Assembly (NCBI GenBank): GCA_027592975.1
Contig: JAQCJS010000103.1
Location: 1-5,260, forward strand
Reading direction: 5' to 3'
Length of the DNA stretch: 5,260 nucleotides
Source of the DNA: Chloroflexota bacterium
Lineage (GTDB): Bacteria; Chloroflexota; Dehalococcoidia; UBA2979
The position numbers were made by a program, and so were the translations under genes. Of the stretch, positions 1 to 4,982 are shown piece by piece (the first letter of the stretch is position 1; each line of letters starts with the position of its first letter). Under the pieces are notes generated by a model, which was given only the letters and a program-made list of their open reading frames with translations, had not been told where the DNA came from and made no database searches.

Positions 1-639
1 GCGACGTCCGGCTGGCAGCGCCTGGAGTCGCGCGACCGCGGGCCATGGGGCGGCGTGGTCTTCGGTCTGATCCTGATCCTGGTGGGTGCCATCGCGCTCC
101 TCGCGCAGCTGGACATCCCCACGCCACCGTGGCGCGTCATCCTGGCAGCCGCGCTGGTGCTGGTCGGCCTGGCGATGGTCGTGGCGGCGCGACGAGGGCT
201 GAACGGCGGGCTGCTGGGGCTGGCGATCCTGCTCACGGCGGTGCTGGTGTCCCGCGCAGCCCTGCCGATCGGCGGCGTCGACTCGGGTTTCGGGGATCGC
301 CGGGTGGCTGTGGAGGCCCCGGACCGGCTGGAGCGCGACTACGGGCACGCCTTCGGCTCCATGCGCATCGACCTCGCGGACGCCTCGCTGCCGGCGGGCA
401 CGACGAGGCTGGAGGCGAGCATTGCCTTCGGCGACCTGCGGATCACGGTGCCGCCAGGGGTGGGGCTGCGCGTCACCGCCTCGACCGCGTTCGGCTCCAC
501 GCGCGTGCTGGAGGACGAGCTGGGGGCGTTCGGCCAGCGGGAGTTCGTGACCCCGGGCTACGACCAAGCGGCGAAACGCCTGGAGCTGCGCGTGAGCACC
601 GCCTTCGGGTCGACCCGGATCAACCGAGGTGAGCCATGA
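1..639 (+). CDS. LiaF/DUF5668-like membrane protein with repetitive beta-rich tail (5' partial)
   Basis: The frame is open from the first base and ends at TGA 637-639, giving 212 visible residues. A GTG at 55 could be a start, but the residues before it (RDRGPWGG) lead straight into the first helix as in LiaF-like proteins, so I infer that the gene begins upstream. Three hydrophobic segments lie at about residues 20-37, 44-63 and 70-88 (fragment numbering). The soluble C-terminal part repeats an AFG[S/D]xR unit at residues 117, 142, 163 and 201, each followed by a short beta-like stretch. This resembles the C-terminal domain of LiaF and related cell-envelope stress proteins, which is predicted to form a beta-solenoid. 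A role in envelope stress sensing or signalling is inferred from family resemblance only. It overlaps the next gene by four bases (ATGA), implying co-transcription and translational coupling. Confidence 0.75.
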   Translation, partial: ATSGWQRLESRDRGPWGGVVFGLILILVGAIALLAQLDIPTPPWRVILAAALVLVGLAMVVAARRGLNGGLLGLAILLTAVLVSRAALPIGGVDSGFGDRRVAVEAPDRLERDYGHAFGSMRIDLADASLPAGTTRLEASIAFGDLRITVPPGVGLRVTASTAFGSTRVLEDELGAFGQREFVTPGYDQAAKRLELRVSTAFGSTRINRGEP

Positions 640-815
640 GCCAGTTCAACGTGGGCGCGGCCCTGGCCGGCCTGACCTTCGCCGCCACCGGGCTCCTCTT
701 CCTCCTGGATGAGGTGGATATGATCGTCCTACGGGCGGAGGTGGTCGTCCCATCTGTGGTGATCGCGCTCGGCGTTTCGGTGATCCTCGGGGCGCTGACC
801 CGGCCGCGCGCCTAG
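636..815 (+). CDS. Small two-helix membrane protein, LiaI/LiaF transmembrane-region type
   Basis: This 59-residue protein starts at ATG 636, inside the stop of the preceding gene (ATGA overlap), and ends at TAG 813-815. A GAGGTGA Shine-Dalgarno-like sequence lies at 626-632. It has two predicted transmembrane helices, at residues 7-24 and 36-54, separated by an acidic loop (LDEVDM), and a basic tail (TRPRA) that would sit in the cytoplasm. The pattern of helix, acidic turn, Val/Pro-rich entry and second helix ending in LGAL resembles the DUF5668 or LiaI-LiaF-like transmembrane module, and the N-terminal half of its upstream neighbour looks similar. Its function is unknown. The overlap suggests that it acts with the upstream membrane protein. 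Support comes from the overlap, consistent codon usage and its clear membrane character; it is short, so some doubt remains. Confidence 0.7.
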   Translation: MSQFNVGAALAGLTFAATGLLFLLDEVDMIVLRAEVVVPSVVIALGVSVILGALTRPRA

Positions 816-834
816 TGGCGGGGCATCGAGGCGT

Positions 835-858
835 CGTCTTGCCAAAGGCTGCAAGACG
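835..858 (+). terminator. Hairpin after the membrane operon, possible terminator
   Basis: CGTCTTGC (835-842) pairs perfectly with GCAAGACG (851-858) around an 8-base loop. It lies 20 bases after the stop of the small membrane protein, so it could end that operon. No T-run follows, so it is at best an imperfect intrinsic terminator. It could instead be an RNA structure or chance. Confidence 0.3.
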
Positions 859-872
859 CGACGGAGTCTACA

Positions 873-881
873 TGGCATAAT
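873..881 (+). promoter_or_regulatory. Candidate extended -10 element (TGGCATAAT)
   Basis: TGG-CATAAT matches the extended -10 consensus TGnTATAAT at all but one defined position and is a rare AT-rich patch in very GC-rich DNA. It lies about 110 bases upstream of the FAD subunit start. No convincing -35 hexamer is found at the usual spacing. Transcription from here would give a leader of roughly 100 bases containing the palindrome at 960-969. Inferred from pattern only. Confidence 0.3.
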
Positions 882-890
882 CGGCCCCGC

Positions 891-917
891 TTGCCGGTGC
901 GGCGACAGGCCTATATT
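891..917 (+). promoter_or_regulatory. Candidate sigma70-type promoter (TTGCCG / TATATT)
   Basis: TTGCCG at 891-896 resembles a -35 box, and TATATT at 912-917 matches five of six -10 positions. The spacer is 15 bases, shorter than the usual 16-18. A 17-base spacer would give the weaker TATTGA at 914-919. The site is correctly placed to drive the hydroxylase operon and is an alternative to the extended -10 element at 873-881. Confidence 0.25.
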
Positions 918-959
918 GATCCTGATGGATCGCACCCGGGTTCTCCGGGGCCGCCCAGA

Positions 960-969
960 TTCGTACGAA
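960..969. promoter_or_regulatory. Perfect 10-bp palindrome TTCGTACGAA, possible operator
   Basis: TTCGTACGAA is fully self-complementary. It lies just downstream of both candidate promoters and 10 bases before the Shine-Dalgarno sequence of the first hydroxylase gene, a position suited to a repressor dimer site. No regulator gene is visible in the window. A 10-bp palindrome can arise by chance, so this is a candidate only. Confidence 0.25.
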
Positions 970-978
970 CGATGGAAC

Positions 979-986
979 GGAGAGGA
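979..986 (+). promoter_or_regulatory. Ribosome binding site that fixes the FAD subunit start
   Basis: GGAGAGGA lies six bases before ATG 993. This strong Shine-Dalgarno match supports ATG 993 over the in-frame TTG 891 and ATG 972, neither of which has a comparable upstream sequence. Residues encoded before 993 do not resemble the family N-terminus. Confidence 0.65.
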
Positions 987-992
987 CGCCGA

Positions 993-1853
993 ATGCAGGC
1001 ACTCAAGTACGCACGCGCCTCGTCGGTGGATGAGGCAGTCCAGCTGCTGCGCGACGGCGGTCCCACAGCCCGCGTGCTCGCGGGCGGCACCGACATCATC
1101 GTGCTGGCGCGCGAACGCCGCCGCACGGTCGAGTTGTTCGTGGACATCAAACACATCGCCGAGACGATGGCGCTCTCCTACGACGCCTCCAACGGCCTGA
1201 CCGTGGGCGCCGCCACCCCGCTGTACCGCATCTACGGCGACAAGGACATCCAGCGCCACTACCCGGCGCTGGCTCAGGCCACGCACGTCATCGGCGGCAC
1301 GGCGATCCAGGGGCGCGCGAGCCTGGGCGGGAACCTGGCGAACTCCGGCCCGGCCGGTGACTCCATCCCCGCGATGATGGTGCTGAACGGCACGGCGCTC
1401 GTCGCCGGGCCGAGCGGCCGGCGCGAGGTGCCCGTGGTGGACTTCTGCACGGGCCCCGGCGAGAACCTGCTGGAGCCGGGCGAGTTCATCGTCTCTCTGC
1501 ACTTCCCGCACCCGGCCGCGCACAGCGGCTCGGCGTGGGAACGGTTCATCCCGCGGAACGAGATGGACATCGCGGTGTGCAACTCCGCGACGCACCTGGT
1601 GCTGAACGGGGACGTGGTCACGGAGGCCCGCATCGCGCTCGGCGCGGTGGGGCCGAAGGTGTTCATGGTCCCGACGGACGCCCTGGTCGGCAAGCCGCTG
1701 ACGGACGAGACGATCGCCGCCGCCGGACAGGCCGCGAAGGACACCGCGACGCCGATCGACGACATGCGCGGCTCCGTGAAGCAGCGCAAGCACCTCTCCG
1801 ATGTGCTCACCCAGCGCGCCATCCGCGCCGCCGCCGAGCGCGCGCGCGGTTAA
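993..1853 (+). CDS. Molybdenum hydroxylase FAD-binding (medium) subunit, CoxM/XdhB-like
   Basis: This 286-residue protein is close to the usual CoxM-type length. It is predicted to pass electrons from the [2Fe-2S] subunit to FAD and then to an external acceptor in the cytoplasm. The N-terminal FAD-binding domain shows the pyrophosphate-binding AGGTD loop at residues 30-34 and the second FAD motif GGNLANSGPAGD at 112-123. The C-terminal CO-dehydrogenase flavoprotein domain begins around residue 175 and includes ALGAVGPK. Before the second FAD motif, where many relatives have IRNxGT, this protein reads IQGRAS (105-110). There is no cysteine-rich insertion of the kind that carries an extra 4Fe-4S cluster in 4-hydroxybenzoyl-CoA reductase beta subunits. 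ATG 993 is chosen because of the Shine-Dalgarno sequence at 979-986 and because MQALKYARAS matches the usual family start. It is the first gene of the operon, 14 bases before the [2Fe-2S] gene. The physiological electron acceptor cannot be inferred. Confidence 0.93.
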   Translation: MQALKYARASSVDEAVQLLRDGGPTARVLAGGTDIIVLARERRRTVELFVDIKHIAETMALSYDASNGLTVGAATPLYRIYGDKDIQRHYPALAQATHVIGGTAIQGRASLGGNLANSGPAGDSIPAMMVLNGTALVAGPSGRREVPVVDFCTGPGENLLEPGEFIVSLHFPHPAAHSGSAWERFIPRNEMDIAVCNSATHLVLNGDVVTEARIALGAVGPKVFMVPTDALVGKPLTDETIAAAGQAAKDTATPIDDMRGSVKQRKHLSDVLTQRAIRAAAERARG

Positions 1854-1867
1854 GGAACGGACGAACG

Positions 1868-2350
1868 ATGACGACGACCAACCACTTCGTGCTCAGCGCG
1901 GTCATCAACGGCGAGCAGCGGGACTTCCTGGCGGACGAGCGCGACTCGCTCCTGGAGGCGCTGCGTGAGCGTGCCGGGATCCGCGGGCCGAAGGAAGGCT
2001 GCAACAACGGCAATTGCGGCGCCTGCTCCGTCCTGCTGGACGGCCGGCTGGTGAACTCCTGCCTGGTCATGGCCGCCGAGGTCCAGGGTGCTGAGATCAC
2101 CACGATCGAGGGCATCGCCACCCCGCAGGGCCTTGACCCGATCCAGCAGTGCTTCCTGGAAGAGGCCGCACTCCAGTGCGGCATCTGCACCCCGGGCTTC
2201 ATCGTCGCCACCAAGGCGCTGCTCGAGGAGAACCCGCACCCGACCGAGGATGAGGCGCGCTTCTGGCTCGCCGGAAACCTCTGCCGCTGCACTGGCTACG
2301 ATAAGATCATCCGTGCCGTTCTCAAGGCCGCGGATCAGAAGGGCTCGTAA
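1868..2350 (+). CDS. Molybdenum hydroxylase [2Fe-2S] (small) subunit, CoxS/XdhC-type
   Basis: This complete 160-residue iron-sulfur subunit carries two [2Fe-2S] clusters that link the Mo centre to FAD. The N-terminal plant-ferredoxin-like domain has cysteines C45, C50, C53 and C65 in the pattern CxxxxCxxC...C (EGCNNGNCGACS). The C-terminal four-helix domain has C104, C107, C139 and C141, in QCGICTPG and LCRCTGY. Gln103, just before C104, is the residue that in relatives contacts the molybdopterin cofactor. All eight ligands are present, so the subunit looks functional. ATG 1868 gives the normal short N-terminus leading into a VINGE beta strand; the frame is open much further upstream, but only as an out-of-frame shadow of the FAD gene. 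An AAGGAA sequence at 1852-1857 overlaps the previous stop and could serve as Shine-Dalgarno. Only three bases separate its stop from the large-subunit start. Confidence 0.96.
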   Translation: MTTTNHFVLSAVINGEQRDFLADERDSLLEALRERAGIRGPKEGCNNGNCGACSVLLDGRLVNSCLVMAAEVQGAEITTIEGIATPQGLDPIQQCFLEEAALQCGICTPGFIVATKALLEENPHPTEDEARFWLAGNLCRCTGYDKIIRAVLKAADQKGS

Positions 2351-2353
2351 ACC

Positions 2354-4621
2354 ATGGTCGCGACGGACAAGCCGACCTATAAGGTCGTAGGCACCCGTCC
2401 TATCCGCCCGGATGGGACCGACAAGGTCACGGGGCGCGCCACCTACGGCTCCGACCTGAACATGGAGGGCATGCTCTACGGAGCGATCTTCCGCAGCCCG
2501 CACGCCCACGCACGCATCAAGAGCATCGACACGTCGAAGGCGGAGGAGCTCCCGGGCGTCTTCGCCGTCGCGACGAACGCGGACTTCCCGCGCGTCGAGT
2601 CCAGCACGATGAGCATCGGCGAAGGCACCGCCAACCCGGTGTGGCTCATCGACAACCTGCTCGCTGGCGAGAAGGTGCTCTACCACGGGCACGCGATCGC
2701 CGCCGTGGCGGCCGTCGACCAGCACACCGCCGAGGACGCCTGCCAGTTGATCGAGGTGGAGTACGAGCTGCTCCCCGCCGTGGTGGACGTGCGCGAGGCG
2801 ATGCTGGACACCGCCCCGATCCTGCACGACGAGCTCCGCACCACGGTGCGCGCGCGCGGCGTGGACCCCGCGGCGGACAAGCCCACGAACATCGCGCTGC
2901 ACATGCGCCTCGAGAAGGGCGACCTCGACGCCGGGTTCGCCGAGGCGGACGTGGTGATCGAGCGCGAGTTCGAGACGGCGATGGCACACCAGGGCTACAT
3001 CGAGCCGCAGAACGGCTCCGCCTGGTGGGATCGCGACGGCAACATCACGATCTGGACCAGCGTCCAGGGCACCTTCAACACGCGCGACCAGCTCGCGGCC
3101 GTGTTGAAGGTCCCGGCGTCCCGAATCAAGGTGATCCCGATGGAGATCGGCGGCGGCTTCGGCGGCAAGAACCCGATCTATCTGGAGCCGGTCGCCGCGA
3201 TCCTCTCGCGCAAGTCCCGGCGTCCCGTGAAGATGTGGATGCCGCGTGACGCGGTCTTCCTGGCCACGGGCCCGACTTCCGCGACCTACGCGCGCATCAA
3301 GATCGGCGCGAAGCGTGACGGCACGTTCGTCGCGGGTCACGCCTACCTCGCCTACGAGTCGGGCGCGTACCCGGGTTCACCGGTAGGCGCCGGCGCGCAG
3401 TGCGCCTTCGCCCCGTACAACATTGCCAACCAGACGGTGGACGGCTTCGACGTGGTGGTGAACGGACCGAAGACGGCCGCCTACCGCGCGCCGGGTGCCC
3501 CCGCCGCGGAGTACGCGGTCGAGGCGACGATCAACGAGCTCGCCGAGATGCTGAACATCGAGCCGATGGACCTGCGCCTGAAGAACGCGTCCCGCGAAGG
3601 CACGCTGAACTCTGTGGGCGCACCGTGGCCGACGATCGGGGCGGAGCAGGTGATGCAGGCGGTCAAGAACCACCCGCACTACAACTCCGAGCTGCAGGGC
3701 GAGGACACCGGCCGCGGCGTCGCGCTCGGTTTCTGGTTCAACGGCGGCATGGAGTCCTCTGGCACGGCCTCCGTGCAGGCGGATGGCCGCGTCTCGCTCA
3801 TCCTCGGCACCATGGACATCGGCGGTTCGCGCGCCTCGCTGGCGATGATGCTGGCCGAAGACCTGGGCCTGACGATGGACGACATCAACCCGCACGTCGT
3901 GGACACCGACAACGTCGGCTACAACGCAACCACGGGCGGCAGCCGCGTCACGTTCCAGGGCGGCTGGGTCACGCACGACCTGGCGGAGCAGATCAAGGAC
4001 CAGATGTGCAAGCGGGCGGCCGCGATCTGGGACGTGCCCACCGACCAGGTGAAGTACGAGGACGGCGCGATCGTCGGTCCCGGCCAGCGCTTCACGTTCA
4101 AGGAGATGGCGGGCAAACTCGCCGGCACCGGCGGCCTGATCACCGTCTCCGCGACCTCGAAGCGCAACACGCAGGGCCCGGCCTTCGCCGGCCACATCGT
4201 CGACCTGAAGGTCGACCGTGACACGGGCAAGGTGCAGATCCTGCGCTACACCGCGATCCAGGACGTCGGCACCGCGATCCACCCCGCCTACGTGGAGGGG
4301 CAGATCCAGGGCGGCGCCGTCCAGGGCATCGGCATGGCCCTGAACGAGGAGTACGTCTACGACGACCAGGGCCGCATGCGGAACGCCAGCTTCCTGGACT
4401 ACCGCATGCCCGTGGCCAACGACCTCCCGATGATCGACGTGCAGATGGTCGAGGTACCGAACCCCGGCCACCCGTTCGGCGTGCGTGGCGTGGGCGAGGT
4501 GCCGATCGTCCCGCCGCAGGCGGCGATCCGGAACGCGCTACACGACGCGATCGGCATCAACTTCTACCGCACGCCGGTCAGCCCGCGAGTGATCCTCGAC
4601 GAGCTGCTGCCGAAGGACTAA
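2354..4621 (+). CDS. Molybdenum hydroxylase molybdopterin-binding (large) subunit, xanthine/aldehyde oxidase family, substrate unknown
   Basis: This 755-residue catalytic subunit has a typical length for separate large subunits. Domain order: a/b hammerhead (about 22-150), first Mo-cofactor domain (about 165-400), second Mo-cofactor domain (about 425-720). Visible motifs are AHQGYIEPQ (211-219), SVQG with Gln238, GGGFGGK (266-272), AYRAPGAP (376-383), TTGGSR (526-531), VEGQIQGG (647-654) and VRGVGE, whose Glu715 is the expected catalytic base. CO dehydrogenase has AYRCSFR at the AYRAPGAP position; here Ala379 replaces that cysteine, so it is not a form I CO dehydrogenase. By-eye alignment to bovine xanthine oxidase puts Asn273 at Glu802 and Ala346 at Arg880, so purine binding of that kind is unlikely. 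The usual GQG loop reads DIGGSR (488-493). An aldehyde, heterocycle or other substrate is possible. AGAAGGG at 2337-2343 is the likely Shine-Dalgarno sequence, inside the preceding gene. No XdhC/CoxF-type maturation gene is visible. Confidence 0.95.
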   Translation: MVATDKPTYKVVGTRPIRPDGTDKVTGRATYGSDLNMEGMLYGAIFRSPHAHARIKSIDTSKAEELPGVFAVATNADFPRVESSTMSIGEGTANPVWLIDNLLAGEKVLYHGHAIAAVAAVDQHTAEDACQLIEVEYELLPAVVDVREAMLDTAPILHDELRTTVRARGVDPAADKPTNIALHMRLEKGDLDAGFAEADVVIEREFETAMAHQGYIEPQNGSAWWDRDGNITIWTSVQGTFNTRDQLAAVLKVPASRIKVIPMEIGGGFGGKNPIYLEPVAAILSRKSRRPVKMWMPRDAVFLATGPTSATYARIKIGAKRDGTFVAGHAYLAYESGAYPGSPVGAGAQCAFAPYNIANQTVDGFDVVVNGPKTAAYRAPGAPAAEYAVEATINELAEMLNIEPMDLRLKNASREGTLNSVGAPWPTIGAEQVMQAVKNHPHYNSELQGEDTGRGVALGFWFNGGMESSGTASVQADGRVSLILGTMDIGGSRASLAMMLAEDLGLTMDDINPHVVDTDNVGYNATTGGSRVTFQGGWVTHDLAEQIKDQMCKRAAAIWDVPTDQVKYEDGAIVGPGQRFTFKEMAGKLAGTGGLITVSATSKRNTQGPAFAGHIVDLKVDRDTGKVQILRYTAIQDVGTAIHPAYVEGQIQGGAVQGIGMALNEEYVYDDQGRMRNASFLDYRMPVANDLPMIDVQMVEVPNPGHPFGVRGVGEVPIVPPQAAIRNALHDAIGINFYRTPVSPRVILDELLPKD

Positions 4622-4629
4622 GTCCGAAC

Positions 4630-4902
4630 GTGGCGGTCACGGTGCACATCCCCGCCCACTGGCGCGACCGCTCCGGCGGTCGCGCCACGGTCGAGGTGCA
4701 GGGACGCAACCTGCGCGAGGTGTTCGTGAACCTCGACGCGGAGTGCCCGGGGATGAGGGCGCTCATCACCGAGGAGAACGGCGATATCCGCGGCGAGCTC
4801 GCGGTGGCCATCAACTCCGAGGTGACGGAGGGGAGCCTCCTCGAACCCGTCCCGGAGGGTGCGGAGGTCTTCCTCATCCCGGCGATCGGCGGCGGCGCCT
4901 AG
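4630..4902 (+). CDS. MoaD/ThiS-like ubiquitin-fold sulfur-carrier protein
   Basis: This 90-residue protein starts at GTG 4630, eight bases after the large-subunit stop, and ends at TAG 4900-4902; GAAGGA at 4612-4617 is a rather distant Shine-Dalgarno candidate. It follows the MoaD/ThiS beta-grasp plan: an N-terminal strand (AVTVHIP), a charged turn with a second strand (RATVEVQG), a helix (LREVFVNLDAECPGM), a strand with the conserved INSE (61-64), and a C-terminal strand (AEVFLIPAI) ending in GGGA. Family members carry sulfur as a C-terminal glycine thiocarboxylate; MoaD gives it to molybdopterin synthase. Its position directly behind a molybdenum hydroxylase suggests a role in making or sulfurating that cofactor, which is inference. 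The unusual point is the final Ala90 after Gly87-Gly89: MoaD and ThiS normally end in Gly-Gly, so this protein might need trimming before activation. No MoaE, MoeB or protease gene is in view. Confidence 0.85.
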   Translation: MAVTVHIPAHWRDRSGGRATVEVQGRNLREVFVNLDAECPGMRALITEENGDIRGELAVAINSEVTEGSLLEPVPEGAEVFLIPAIGGGA

Positions 4903-4927
4903 GCGGGGCTGACCGAGCACACACGAT

Positions 4928-4955
4928 AAGGGGGCCCTCTCACGAGAGCCCCCTT
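4928..4955. terminator. Rho-independent-type terminator hairpin, probably shared by convergent genes
   Basis: AAGGGGG (4928-4934) pairs with CCCCCTT (4949-4955), and CTCT (4937-4940) pairs with AGAG (4945-4948). This gives an 11-bp stem with a two-base bulge (CC, 4935-4936) and a CACG loop. It begins 25 bases after the MoaD-like stop and lies 27 bases beyond the end of the minus-strand gene, where two transcripts converge. T-rich tails are short (TT then CGCTTT on plus; TT then ATC on minus), as is common in GC-rich genomes. Confidence 0.8.
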
Positions 4956-4982
4956 CGCTTTGCCGTCCGGAGTGCTCGAGTC

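Noticed and set aside
45..632. A 195-codon plus-strand frame overlapping the LiaF-like gene
   Set aside because: Its translation is Arg/Gly/Ala/Pro-rich low-complexity text typical of a shifted frame; the neighbouring frame has clear helices and ordered repeats.
931..950. CCCGG/CCGGG hairpin (935-939 with 945-949) as a terminator or riboswitch
   Set aside because: A five-bp GC stem with a five-base loop is common by chance in this composition, and no known riboswitch architecture is visible around it.
891..992. N-terminal extension of the FAD subunit from TTG 891 or ATG 972
   Set aside because: The extra residues do not match the family, these starts lack a good ribosome binding site, and a strong one precedes ATG 993.
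729..1793. A 354-codon minus-strand open frame opposite the FAD subunit and intergenic region
   Set aside because: It spans a noncoding region and a real gene without regard to their borders and has no recognisable domain.
1535..1867. Upstream extension of the [2Fe-2S] subunit frame into the FAD gene
   Set aside because: The extension is an out-of-frame reading of the FAD subunit; the product from ATG 1868 begins where small subunits normally do.
1850..3340. A 496-codon open frame on the minus strand opposite the [2Fe-2S] and large-subunit genes
   Set aside because: It is a shadow caused by high GC at third codon positions. Its product is Arg/Asp/His/Val-rich and low in recognisable motifs, whereas the plus strand encodes fully conserved enzymes.
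3479..3502. Identification as aerobic CO dehydrogenase (CoxMSL) from gene order
   Set aside because: The gene order matches, but the active-site loop reads AYRAPGAP with no cysteine (form I would have AYRCSFR), nor is it the AYRGAGR of form II.
3377..4471. A 364-codon open frame on the minus strand opposite the large subunit
   Set aside because: Same reason: it mirrors the well-conserved large subunit and shows no family motif.
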